Position numbers and translations under genes: made by a program. Shown here one piece after another: positions 8,764-17,529 of a DNA stretch of 64,000 nucleotides. The notes beneath the pieces are model-generated. The model made no database searches, was not told the origin of the DNA, and worked only from the letters and a program-made list of their open reading frames with translations. Every line of letters begins with the position of its first letter. The stretch's first letter is position 1. The stretch comes from Aquimarina rhabdastrellae (GTDB taxonomy: Bacteria; Bacteroidota; Bacteroidia; Flavobacteriales; Flavobacteriaceae): assembly GCA_947387485.1 (NCBI GenBank), contig CANDNT010000001.1, forward strand, positions 62,001-126,000. Direction: 5' to 3'.

Positions 8764-9831
8764 TTAATTTAAGTAATAGTCAAAAGAAGCTAGCAATAAT
8801 TTTTCCTCTACTACACAATCAATTTTCGTATCTCCTATTGCTGTAAGCAATACAAAATTGATATTACCATTGCTATTTTTCTTATCGTGTACCAATAGTT
8901 TTAATATTTCTTTACGATCTTCATCTGGAATAGTAATCTTTGGAAAAGTAGCCAAAATAACTTCTTTTATTTCGTCTAGTTGTTCTTTTGATAAGGATAA
9001 AAGTTCGGCAGAAATATAAGCTTCCATAATCATTCCTACAGCAATTGCTTCGCCATGTAACAATGTTTCTCTCTCTGGATGGGTTAAATAATAAGATTCT
9101 ACAGCATGACCCAAAGTATGTCCGTAATTTAATATTTTACGTAATCCTTGTTCTGTAGGATCTACAAGCACAACTTCGTTTTTAATCACAACAGAATCAT
9201 AAATAAGTTGTCCTAGATCATTCAATGTAAGATTTGACAAATCTTTGAGTTTATTCCAGTAAGCTTTATCCTTAATTAACCCGTGTTTTAGCATTTCAGC
9301 TAATCCGCTACGCATTTGATTAGCAGGGAGTGTTGTTAAATATTCGGTATCAACTAAAACCATCTCTGACTCACTAATGACACCTACTTGATTTTTAAGA
9401 TTTCCTAGATCAACACCCGTTTTACCACCTACAGAAGCATCTACCATAGCTAATAAGGAAGTAGGAACATTGATGTAGTTGATTCCTCTTTTAAAAGTAC
9501 AAGCTACAAAACCACCTAAATCAGTAACTACACCGCCACCTAGATTAATCATTAAACTTTTACGGTCTGCGCCTAACTCTGATAAAACATTCCAAACTCC
9601 AGTACAAGTTTCTATCGTTTTATGAATTTCGCCAGCTTCAATTTCAATAACTTCGATCTCATAATCTCCTTCGATCTTGCTCATTAAATAAGACAAACAA
9701 TATTCGTGTGTATTACTGTCTACAAGAATAAATATCTTGGAGTGATTTGCTTGGGTTAAATACTGATTTAACTGTACATAGCATTCTTGCTGGAAGTATA
9801 CTACAGAGTCTTTAGAAACTATAGGTTGCAT
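8764..9831 (-). CDS. aroB: 3-dehydroquinate synthase
   Basis: It catalyses step two of the shikimate pathway, converting DAHP to 3-dehydroquinate, with NAD and a divalent metal, in the cytoplasm. The 355-residue protein shows the NAD-binding GGGVVTDLGGF motif (98-108) and the signature PTSLLAMVDASVGGKTGVD (about 123-141). It also has the metal ligands in GLAEMLKHGLI (Glu), NYGHTLGHAVE (His) and LHGEAIAVGM (His). Length is typical. It is monocistronic; the chorismate synthase gene of the same pathway is about 34 kb away. Confidence 0.97.
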   Translation of the reverse strand: MQPIVSKDSVVYFQQECYVQLNQYLTQANHSKIFILVDSNTHEYCLSYLMSKIEGDYEIEVIEIEAGEIHKTIETCTGVWNVLSELGADRKSLMINLGGGVVTDLGGFVACTFKRGINYINVPTSLLAMVDASVGGKTGVDLGNLKNQVGVISESEMVLVDTEYLTTLPANQMRSGLAEMLKHGLIKDKAYWNKLKDLSNLTLNDLGQLIYDSVVIKNEVVLVDPTEQGLRKILNYGHTLGHAVESYYLTHPERETLLHGEAIAVGMIMEAYISAELLSLSKEQLDEIKEVILATFPKITIPDEDRKEILKLLVHDKKNSNGNINFVLLTAIGDTKIDCVVEEKLLLASFDYYLN

Positions 9832-9889
9832 AAAACGATTTTTGGCGTGAAAATAAGCAGAATTTATAATAAAATAAACTTACAACTCC

Positions 9890-9897
9890 TATATTTG
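9890..9897 (+). promoter_or_regulatory. Possible -7 box for proline dehydrogenase
   Basis: TATATTTG matches TAnnTTTG but lies 200 bp before the start at 10097 and has no clear -33 partner. If used it would give a long leader. The rest of the 9832-10096 gap is AT-rich without other visible structure. Confidence 0.25.
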
Positions 9898-10096
9898 TGC
9901 ATATCTTAATAGATACTATTAAATATTAATAAAAACCTAATTAAGATCAGTTTTTATCTCAAAAATTGATGATATTTTTATAAAATATTTTGTTAGGTTT
10001 GACCAAAATTATGATGTGCTTATATAACTATAGATCATTTTAATTGATTGCTCTGTAGTTTAAATTAACTGTGATACGATTAACAAAGTGTAACTA

Positions 10097-11269
10097 ATGA
10101 AAAACACCACTATTTTTGACAACACTGAGATTGCTTTTTCTCTTAAAAGTGATTCTGAGTTAGAAAGAGCTTATTTTTTGTTTAAAATGATCTCAAACGA
10201 ACCTTTGGTTCGCATTGGTACCGCAGTGACCAATTTTGCTTTAAAAGCACATTTACCTGTAAAGGGATTGATACGTGCTACCGTTTTTGATCATTTCTGT
10301 GGCGGAGTTAGCGAAGAAGACTGTATTCCTGTAATAGATAAAATGTATACTAAAGGAGTAAGTTCTGTACTTGATTATTCTGTAGAAGGAAAAGAGGAAG
10401 AAGCCCAGTTTGATGAAGCTTTAGAAAAAATATTGCATATCATCGAGTTTGCAGACGAAAAAGATGCCATTCCTTTTGGGGTATTTAAACCTACAGGATT
10501 TGGTCGTTTCTTAATCTGGCAAAAAAAGACAGAAGGTACACCTTTAACTAGTGAAGAAGAGCAGGAGTGGGATCGTATTGTGGAACGTTTTGATAAGGTT
10601 TGTAAAAAAGCTTATGACTGTGATGTTGCACTTTTGATTGATGGAGAGGAAAGCTGGATGCAAGATGCAGCAGATGACCTAGTAACCGAAATGATGCGTA
10701 AATACAATAAGGAAAAAGCTATTGTATATAATACCTTACAATTATACCGTCATGATCGTTTTGAGTTCTTAAGAAAATTACATGCACAAGCAAAAGTAGA
10801 AGGATTTAAAATTGGTGTTAAGATCGTACGTGGTGCTTATATGGAAAAAGAGATCGAAAGAGCTCAAGAAAAAGGATATCCATCGCCAATTTGTAAAGAC
10901 AAAAATGCTACAGACGAGAATTTTAATACTACCCTAAAATATATTTTAGAGAATGTAGAAGATATCGCGGTATTTATTGGTACACATAATGAATACAGTA
11001 GTGCTTTGGCTATAGATCTTATGAAACAATTAGGTATTGCCAAAGATGATTTTAGAGTTTGGTTTGGTCAATTATATGGAATGAGTGATCATATTAGTTT
11101 TAATGTTGCTGATCTAGGCTATAATATTGCCAAGTATTTACCATTTGGACCAGTAAGAGATGTGATGCCCTATTTGATACGTAGAGCAGAGGAAAACACT
11201 TCTGTTGCAGGACAAACGAGTAGAGAATTAAACCTATTATCTACAGAAAAGAAACGTAGAAAGTTATAA
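10097..11269 (+). CDS. putA: Proline dehydrogenase (monofunctional)
   Basis: This FAD enzyme oxidises proline to pyrroline-5-carboxylate, the first step of proline catabolism, and passes electrons to the quinone pool. The 390-residue protein is the single-domain type, not the PutA fusion with P5C dehydrogenase. Visible motifs are the barrel strand KIVRGAYMEKE (about 243-253), FIGTHNEYS (about 293-301) and the substrate-binding signature YLIRRAEENTSV (about 357-368), whose two Arg bind the proline carboxylate. The insertion FGRFLIWQKK (about 135-144) is typical of the Bacteroidota form. A strong terminator follows. Confidence 0.93.
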   Translation: MKNTTIFDNTEIAFSLKSDSELERAYFLFKMISNEPLVRIGTAVTNFALKAHLPVKGLIRATVFDHFCGGVSEEDCIPVIDKMYTKGVSSVLDYSVEGKEEEAQFDEALEKILHIIEFADEKDAIPFGVFKPTGFGRFLIWQKKTEGTPLTSEEEQEWDRIVERFDKVCKKAYDCDVALLIDGEESWMQDAADDLVTEMMRKYNKEKAIVYNTLQLYRHDRFEFLRKLHAQAKVEGFKIGVKIVRGAYMEKEIERAQEKGYPSPICKDKNATDENFNTTLKYILENVEDIAVFIGTHNEYSSALAIDLMKQLGIAKDDFRVWFGQLYGMSDHISFNVADLGYNIAKYLPFGPVRDVMPYLIRRAEENTSVAGQTSRELNLLSTEKKRRKL

Positions 11270-11291
11270 TTAATATTTTAGATAAAAATTG

Positions 11292-11324
11292 AAAGCCGTT
11301 AGTCTTAACTAACGGCTTTTTCTA
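11292..11324 (+). terminator. Terminator after proline dehydrogenase
   Basis: A perfect 12-bp stem AAAGCCGTTAGT/ACTAACGGCTTT with loop CTTA is followed by Ts. It may also act on the convergent gene ending at 11332. Confidence 0.9.
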
Positions 11325-11331
11325 TTATAAC

Positions 11332-13218
11332 TTATCTTGAAACTTTACCTCCATAATTTTTAAGAATAAAGAAAGAATATCCAAATTGCAATTGAGAAAA
11401 ATTGTTATTTATATTATCAAAATCATGCACCAATTTATATCTTAAAAACAATCTGCCAGTACTCGATAAATCAAGATTTACGCCTATGTTAAATGTGTTT
11501 AACCATCGACTATAATCTACCACAGTTTCTGGATCATCTAATTGTCTAGACTTTATAATTAAATCATCATCATTACTGAAATTTTCAAACCAAGATAAAC
11601 GATCTGTAAGCATTACACTTAAGCGTTTTTCTGGTAGCAAGTGAATTTGAAATTCGATAGGAACTTCAATATTATTTACAAACTTTTCTTCAGCTGTTTC
11701 TATATCTGATAATTTGTATCCACTACGTCCAAAATTAACTCCACTATTCAAATACATATTAACTTTGGCATTCTGATTTTCTAAATTTACTAAATTAAAA
11801 ATCCCTCCTATAGAATAATTACGATGTTGGTAAAGCGATAATTGTGTATGTGAGCCATTAACTTCTGGTAATAAGAATTTATTATTCTTTTCTATTTTAG
11901 ATAATTTAAATTCTGCATCAAAAAATTGAAGAAAACCAACTCCTTCAGCAGCTCGTGTAATAAAAAATGGCGGAATAAAATAGTGTCCCCATTTTCTATC
12001 AGTTCTAAATGTATTAATATTAAAACGTTTACGTACTTCTGTTTGAACAATCCCATTAGGATTCTCTTCATCTACTAAACTTAAAAAGTCGGTATATACT
12101 ATAGCTTCTAATAAACGTGTAGACTTTTCTTTATGTAGTTTAGTACTTGTATGCGTTTCATCATCCAGCAAAACCAATTGCTTTTTCGGACTTACATCAT
12201 TTGCATTAACATCCACCTTTTTAACATAGCGAATTACATCTCCTACATTTACTGATAATTCTATATTTTTTTCATTGAAGCGATATTGATTTTGTTTTAA
12301 AGAAAATTGATATAGTTTATTAATATCTTTTTTAAATTCATCTAGCGTAGCAATATTATAATGCGTTTTTAAGTCACTTTTAATTGATTTTATTATTGAT
12401 TCATCATTATTCCAAAATTCTTTGATATCTAAATAGTCATATAATTCTTTAAGAACTTTATCTTTATCTCTTTTATCGGCTAGTAATTCTTCTGTCTTCT
12501 TTTTAATAGCATTAATACTATATTTTACTATATTATCGCTAAAAGATTCATCAGAACTTAATATATTATTTGACAGCCTTTTGATATTTGCTGTAGAGCT
12601 AATCCCTATCGAATATTTGTTATTAAACGTAATATCTATTTTTTTTCCTCCAAGTATCATGTCACCGTGAACTTGTATTTTTTCTATAAAACCATGATAA
12701 AATGTTAATTCTGCTTTAACATTTGTTAAATCTCCGACATATTCCTTTTCGTCTGAAGAGCTAAAAACTTTAATATTATCTTTTAAATGTATCGTTGCAA
12801 CTTCTAGTTCTTCTTCTTCAGTATTAATATAGGTTACTACTTTTGCAAATTCAGTCTTTATGTACGGTTCAATATTACTATCTACTATATTTCCAATCTT
12901 CATTAATTCACCTGAAGAATTTCCTATTGTTATTGTTTCAGCTAGTACATTGTATAATTCATTTTTTAATTTAGCCTTAAATTCAGGATAGGTTAGTGGT
13001 TTTAATTTAAAATTTTTCTCATTTGTATCATGTTTTAATGTAAATAGATAAAAATCATCTTCATCAATTGTAATTGATAAAATAACATCCTTATTTCCAA
13101 GATAAGGTAAGTTTAAAAATTCCTTTATTAAATCACTAGGTAAAATAGATTTTTGAGCAACTCCATTAAAATAAAATAAAATTGCTATTAAGCATAAGAT
13201 AATGTAGTTTTTTTTCAT
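11332..13218 (-). CDS. Large orphan exported protein, probable outer-membrane C-terminus
   Basis: I do not recognise a named family. The 628-residue protein has a signal peptide (about 1-21, ending GVAQ). A mixed region to about 290 contains ITFNNKYSIGIS-like beta strands and a helical, Lys-rich part (about 225-300). From about residue 390 onwards the sequence has strands such as QLSLYQHRNYSIGGIFNL, KVNMYLNSGVNFGRSGY and LFLRYKLVHDF, ending in LQFGYSFFILKNYGG. This alternation of aromatic and polar residues suggests an outer-membrane barrel of eight or more strands. It is monocistronic and convergent with proline dehydrogenase. Function unknown. Confidence 0.7.
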   Translation of the reverse strand: MKKNYIILCLIAILFYFNGVAQKSILPSDLIKEFLNLPYLGNKDVILSITIDEDDFYLFTLKHDTNEKNFKLKPLTYPEFKAKLKNELYNVLAETITIGNSSGELMKIGNIVDSNIEPYIKTEFAKVVTYINTEEEELEVATIHLKDNIKVFSSSDEKEYVGDLTNVKAELTFYHGFIEKIQVHGDMILGGKKIDITFNNKYSIGISSTANIKRLSNNILSSDESFSDNIVKYSINAIKKKTEELLADKRDKDKVLKELYDYLDIKEFWNNDESIIKSIKSDLKTHYNIATLDEFKKDINKLYQFSLKQNQYRFNEKNIELSVNVGDVIRYVKKVDVNANDVSPKKQLVLLDDETHTSTKLHKEKSTRLLEAIVYTDFLSLVDEENPNGIVQTEVRKRFNINTFRTDRKWGHYFIPPFFITRAAEGVGFLQFFDAEFKLSKIEKNNKFLLPEVNGSHTQLSLYQHRNYSIGGIFNLVNLENQNAKVNMYLNSGVNFGRSGYKLSDIETAEEKFVNNIEVPIEFQIHLLPEKRLSVMLTDRLSWFENFSNDDDLIIKSRQLDDPETVVDYSRWLNTFNIGVNLDLSSTGRLFLRYKLVHDFDNINNNFSQLQFGYSFFILKNYGGKVSR

Positions 13219-13346
13219 AATTTAAAATTTTAGTAAAACTTAACTTATGCAATATGACAGAGTAATTTACGCGTAATAAAACTACGATAAATCCATAAAG
13301 ATAATCCCGATTTACAACGTAATGTTTTTATGGTTAAAACGTAAAT

Positions 13347-14825
13347 CTACGGAGTTAACATATTTTTAACTAACAACTTAAGCCTGTCTACAATCTCTAT
13401 AATTTCATCTTCATTAAAATTAGCAAATCCAAAACGCATACCTTGATGTTTAGCATTATTATTATCATATCTAGTCCAATCACTAAATTGGATTCCTTGT
13501 GAAAGTGCAAGAGGAGTAATGGTTTCCCAATCATAAGAAGGTTTAAGTTGTACCCATACTGCCATTCCACCATTAGGTACAGTAAATGAGAATAACTGTG
13601 AGATATGTTTTTCTAATAATTCGCAAAACAGATCTCTTCGTTTTTTATAATTACGTAATGCTTTTTTTATATGTCTTTGTATATCTCCATTGTTAAGCAT
13701 CGTAGCCAATGTTGTTTCCATGACTAAATCTCCTTGTCGATCAATAATCCTACGTAGTTTTGCAGCTTCATCTATAAAAGCTTTTGGAGCGACTATATAT
13801 CCTATACGTATTCCTGGAGCAACTATCTTTGAAAATCCTCCTAAATAAATCACACTTCCATATCGGTCATTACTAGCTAAAGGTAAAATAGGAGCATTAT
13901 CATAATGAAAATCATAATCATAGTCATCTTCTATAATTGCAAAACCATATTGATTAGCTAATGTTAATAAATGCATTCTACGTGCTGCAGATAAAGTTAC
14001 TGTAGTGGGATGATGGTGATGTGGAGTCGCATATACAGCAGCTATTTTTTGTTTTGAACAGAGTTCTTCTATAGCCTCAGTCTGTATTCCATCGTCATCA
14101 ACCGGTATATAATGTAGTATAGCTTTGGATTCTTTAAAAGTATCATCGACAGTCTTATAATTTGTAGCTCCTACAATTACATGTTTATTTTTATACAATA
14201 GAAGTTTACTACTTAAATAAATTCCCATTTGGCTACCACGTGTAATTAAGATGTTTGATACATCTATGTTAATTCCTCTTGATTGATTAAGATAGGTTAC
14301 CAAAGCCTTACGTAATGCCAGATTACCATAAATAGAACCATATCCCATTAGATTTTGGTGATATTCTTTTTTAAGTATATTTCTATATATTTTACCTATT
14401 TCATCAAGCGGAGCTAAACGTATATCTGGAATTCCATCACTTAAATGATATATTTTATCAGATAATACCATTGGTTTTCGTTCTAAATACGAATGTTTTT
14501 TAAACTCAAAAGAGATATTATTTGATAATACCTCATTAGTATCATCCAATTTATGAGGTGTAACCATGGGTAATTTTGTATTGACAAAAGTACCTTTTGC
14601 TGGTATCGTCAAAATCCATCCTTGAGCAATCAATTCTTCGTAACAATTAAGCACAGTTTTTCTATGAATCTCAAGTATCGAAGCCATAGCTCTACTGCTA
14701 GGTAATCGTGTTTCTGTAATTAATTTCCCATTTAAAATCAATTTAATAAGTTGATTACATAGCTGAAGGTATAGTGGTTGTTCATTTTTGCGATCAAGTT
14801 GAATTTCGGTTTTATATGGAAACAT
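13347..14825 (-). CDS. MocR/PdxR-type regulator (GntR HTH plus aminotransferase fold)
   Basis: This transcription factor has an N-terminal GntR winged helix (about residues 10-75: PLYLQLCNQLIKLI, LPSSRAMASILEIHRKTVLNCYEELIAQGW). A PLP-binding class I aminotransferase-like domain follows (about 105-490). The PLP lysine lies in GGFSKIVAPGIRIGY and the Asp pair in IIEDDYDYDF. I choose the ATG at 14825 instead of 14864, because a -7 promoter box (14872-14879) would put the transcription start about at 14866. The divergent gene 14911-15570 encodes a PNPOx-fold protein, the usual MocR partner, so the regulator probably controls it in response to a B6 vitamer or related ligand. That target is inferred from the arrangement. 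Confidence 0.88.
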   Translation of the reverse strand: MFPYKTEIQLDRKNEQPLYLQLCNQLIKLILNGKLITETRLPSSRAMASILEIHRKTVLNCYEELIAQGWILTIPAKGTFVNTKLPMVTPHKLDDTNEVLSNNISFEFKKHSYLERKPMVLSDKIYHLSDGIPDIRLAPLDEIGKIYRNILKKEYHQNLMGYGSIYGNLALRKALVTYLNQSRGINIDVSNILITRGSQMGIYLSSKLLLYKNKHVIVGATNYKTVDDTFKESKAILHYIPVDDDGIQTEAIEELCSKQKIAAVYATPHHHHPTTVTLSAARRMHLLTLANQYGFAIIEDDYDYDFHYDNAPILPLASNDRYGSVIYLGGFSKIVAPGIRIGYIVAPKAFIDEAAKLRRIIDRQGDLVMETTLATMLNNGDIQRHIKKALRNYKKRRDLFCELLEKHISQLFSFTVPNGGMAVWVQLKPSYDWETITPLALSQGIQFSDWTRYDNNNAKHQGMRFGFANFNEDEIIEIVDRLKLLVKNMLTP

Positions 14826-14871
14826 AACTGGACTATTTAATATATCAAAACTGGATGTTAACAAGATACCA

Positions 14872-14879
14872 CAAAGCTA
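14872..14879 (-). promoter_or_regulatory. -7 box for the MocR gene
   Basis: On the minus strand TAGCTTTG matches TAnnTTTG exactly. It is immediately beside the -7 box of the divergent gene, so one bound regulator would block both promoters. It supports the 14825 start for the regulator. Confidence 0.5.
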
Positions 14880-14880
14880 T

Positions 14881-14888
14881 TACTTTTG
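14881..14888 (+). promoter_or_regulatory. -7 box for the divergent PNPOx-like gene
   Basis: TACTTTTG matches TAnnTTTG exactly, 23 bp before the ATG at 14911. No good TTG -33 box is present, as expected for a promoter needing an activator. Confidence 0.5.
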
Positions 14889-14910
14889 ATAAAAAGAAAA
14901 ATTTAATACC

Positions 14911-15570
14911 ATGAAAAATTATAATGTAACTCCATTAAACAAAGTTATACGTGGTTCAAAAAGAGCTTCTTATAACCAAGAAGAAATACATGCAATATTA
15001 GATGCGGCGTATTTATGTAGTGTAGGATATGTGTATCAAAATAAAGCTATTGTAATCCCTACAGCATATGGTAGAATAGGAGAAACCATCTATATACACG
15101 GTTCTTTAAAAAACAGAATGCTACTCAGTTTATTAGAACAAAATGACGCTAGCTTATCTGTAACCTTACTCGACGGATTAGTTCTTGCGCGTTCTGCTTT
15201 TCATCATTCTGCAAATTATAGATCAGTTTCTATCTTTGGTAATGTAAGAAAAATAGATGATCCAGTTGAAAAGATGGATGCTTTAAAACAAATTGTAAAT
15301 CAAATGGTACCTAATCATTGGGATAACATTCGTCATCCTAATGAAAAAGAATTCAATGCTACTCTAGTTCTTGCTATCGATATCACAACAGCATCGGCAA
15401 AAGTTAGGGCAGAAGGTGTTATTGATGATAAATCAGATCTTGAATCATCATATTGGGCAGGAGTCATTCCTATTCAACAAAAAGCTTTAACACCTATATC
15501 AGATGAGCTGTTAAACGAACACATAGTAATACCAGATTCTGTACTTGATTTTGTAAAGAAAAATCAATAA
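14911..15570 (+). CDS. Pyridoxamine 5'-phosphate oxidase-fold flavoprotein
   Basis: This is a 219-residue protein with the split-barrel flavin-binding fold of the PNPOx/FMN-binding family (Nim/HugZ-like subgroup). The pattern includes the N-terminal VIRGSKRASYNQEEIHAILD, a strand with the PTAYGRIGETIYIHGS motif (about 50-65) that binds FMN phosphate, and a VTLLDGLVLARSAFHHSANYRSV segment (about 87-109). The substrate is unknown; members include heme- or F420-binding and nitroimidazole-reducing proteins. It faces a MocR regulator across 46 bp (ATG at 14911; nearest candidate start 14864), the classic layout of a regulator and its target. Confidence 0.85.
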   Translation: MKNYNVTPLNKVIRGSKRASYNQEEIHAILDAAYLCSVGYVYQNKAIVIPTAYGRIGETIYIHGSLKNRMLLSLLEQNDASLSVTLLDGLVLARSAFHHSANYRSVSIFGNVRKIDDPVEKMDALKQIVNQMVPNHWDNIRHPNEKEFNATLVLAIDITTASAKVRAEGVIDDKSDLESSYWAGVIPIQQKALTPISDELLNEHIVIPDSVLDFVKKNQ

Positions 15571-15661
15571 ATCAATTTTAACACTACACGTTAAAGTTTA
15601 CTTAAATGGTAGTGCACTTCGCTGGGTAATTATATATTAACGACCTTAAAAATAATTACCT

Positions 15662-17515
15662 ATGCGTCTATTTTATTTTAAATTCTTAGCACTGATTTGT
15701 TTATTGACATTCAGCACAGTAACTGCTCAAGAAAAAGAAGAATTTAATGTTCCAGATCATTATAGTAAACAAGAAGTTACTATACCTATGCGTGATGGAA
15801 CAAAATTGCACACTACCATTTACAGTCCTAAAGATACTAGCAAAAAGTATCCTATTTTGATGCAACGTACTCCATATAGTTCTCGTCCATATGGAAAAGA
15901 TCAGTTTAGGAGTAAGATAGGACCCAACGAATTCTTGATGAAAGAAGGCAACATTATTGTTTATCAAGATGTAAGAGGGCGATGGATGAGTGAAGGACAC
16001 TATGATAATATGCGTGCTTATATTCCTAATAAAAAAGGAAAGCAGTTTGACGAAGCTAGTGATACTTATGATACTATAGATTGGTTAGTCAAAAACGTAA
16101 AAAATAATAACGGTAGAGTAGGTATTTGGGGAATATCTTATCCTGGATTCTATGCTACTTATTCTTTATTAGATGCACATCCTGCATTAAAAGCTGTATC
16201 TCCACAAGCTTGTATTGGAGATTTCTTTTTTGATGACTTTCATCACAATGGTGCTTATTTGTTAAGTTATTGGAGAGCTACTGCAGTTTTTGGATACGAC
16301 AAAGACAACCCTACAAAGACTTCTTGGTATAAATTCCCCGAATTACCTAGTAAAGATCAATATCAATTTTTCTTAGATGCTGGTCCTTTGAGTAATCTAG
16401 ATAAATATTATAAAGAGGATAACATCTTTTGGACACAACTTAAAGAACATCCTAATTATGATGAGTTTTGGCAAAAGAGAGGTATCATACAACACTTAAA
16501 AGATATTAAACCTGCTGTAATGGTTGTAGGTGGATTATTTGATGCCGAAGATTTATATGGACCTTTTGAAACCTATAAAAACATAGAAAAAAACAGTTCA
16601 AATTATAATACAGTTGTTTTTGGACCTTGGAGCCATGGGGATTGGTCTAGAGCTAGAAAAAGACAAGCTATTGGTAATGTTTATTTTGGAGATGATATTT
16701 CTTTAAGCTATCAACGTGATATCGAAACTAAATTCTTCAATCATTTTTTGAAAGGAAAGGGAGATAAGAAATCAGGTTTAGCCGAAGCTAGAATTTATGA
16801 TACTGGAGCTAATCAATGGAAAGAATTTACTTCGTGGCCACCTAAGAATACTTCAAAAAAATCATTCTTTTTAAATGCAAATGGAAATTTATCTGATAAT
16901 GCTTCAACAGCTAAAACAGATTTTATAAGTGACCCTAAAAAACCTGTACCATATTCTGAAGATGTAAAAATGGTTTTTACTCCTAGAAAATATATGACAG
17001 ACGATCAACGTTTTGCAGCACGTCGTCCTGATGTATTAGTTTATGAAACACCAGTATTAACAGAAGATATGACACTTGCCGGAGAGATTTTGGCAAAACT
17101 TAAAGTAGCTACTACAGGTACAGATGCAGACTGGGTGGTAAAAGTTATTGATGTATATCCTAATGACGCAGAAGATCATGAAGAAACTCAAAAATACCTT
17201 AAGATGGCTAACTATCATATGATGGTAAGAAGCGAAGTTATGCGTGGACGTTTTAGAAATGATTTTTCAAAACCAGAGCCATTTACACCTAATCAAAAGA
17301 CTGATGTAACCATTAAATTACAAGATGTTCATCACACCTTTAAAAAAGGACATAAACTACAAATACAGATACAAAGTACCTGGTTTCCGCTTATCGATTT
17401 AAATCCACAAACATTTGTTAGTAACATTTTTAAAGCAAATGCGTCTGATTTTACAAAACAAACCCATAGTGTCTACGGAGATTCTTCTGTAGAATTAACT
17501 ATATTGAACCAATAA
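15662..17515 (+). CDS. CocE/NonD family serine hydrolase (X-Pro peptidase S15-like)
   Basis: This secreted 617-residue alpha/beta-hydrolase has a signal peptide (about 1-23, ending VTAQ). Family motifs are IPMRDGTKLHTTIYSP (about 41-56), the oxyanion region QDVRGRWMSEGHY (about 102-114) and the nucleophile Ser159 in GIWGISYPGF. Asp in VGGLFDAEDLY and His in GPWSHGDWSR complete the triad. A C-terminal jelly-roll domain (about 400-610) ends in KGHKLQIQIQSTWFPL. Relatives hydrolyse esters or acyl-amide bonds (cocaine esterase, glutaryl-7-ACA acylase) or X-Pro peptides. The next gene, a peptidase-like lipoprotein, is 14 bp downstream, so the pair probably acts in peptide scavenging. Confidence 0.92.
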   Translation: MRLFYFKFLALICLLTFSTVTAQEKEEFNVPDHYSKQEVTIPMRDGTKLHTTIYSPKDTSKKYPILMQRTPYSSRPYGKDQFRSKIGPNEFLMKEGNIIVYQDVRGRWMSEGHYDNMRAYIPNKKGKQFDEASDTYDTIDWLVKNVKNNNGRVGIWGISYPGFYATYSLLDAHPALKAVSPQACIGDFFFDDFHHNGAYLLSYWRATAVFGYDKDNPTKTSWYKFPELPSKDQYQFFLDAGPLSNLDKYYKEDNIFWTQLKEHPNYDEFWQKRGIIQHLKDIKPAVMVVGGLFDAEDLYGPFETYKNIEKNSSNYNTVVFGPWSHGDWSRARKRQAIGNVYFGDDISLSYQRDIETKFFNHFLKGKGDKKSGLAEARIYDTGANQWKEFTSWPPKNTSKKSFFLNANGNLSDNASTAKTDFISDPKKPVPYSEDVKMVFTPRKYMTDDQRFAARRPDVLVYETPVLTEDMTLAGEILAKLKVATTGTDADWVVKVIDVYPNDAEDHEETQKYLKMANYHMMVRSEVMRGRFRNDFSKPEPFTPNQKTDVTIKLQDVHHTFKKGHKLQIQIQSTWFPLIDLNPQTFVSNIFKANASDFTKQTHSVYGDSSVELTILNQ

Positions 17516-17529
17516 CTAAATTATAACCC

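Noticed and set aside
13347..13359. CTACGGAGTTAAC resembling the shared upstream element of the DUF1842 pair
   Set aside because: It lies over the last codons and stop of the MocR gene and differs from the element; it is probably chance.
15701..16000. 99-aa minus-strand frame inside the CocE hydrolase
   Set aside because: Antisense to conserved coding sequence (signal peptide and RDG motif region); no independent support.
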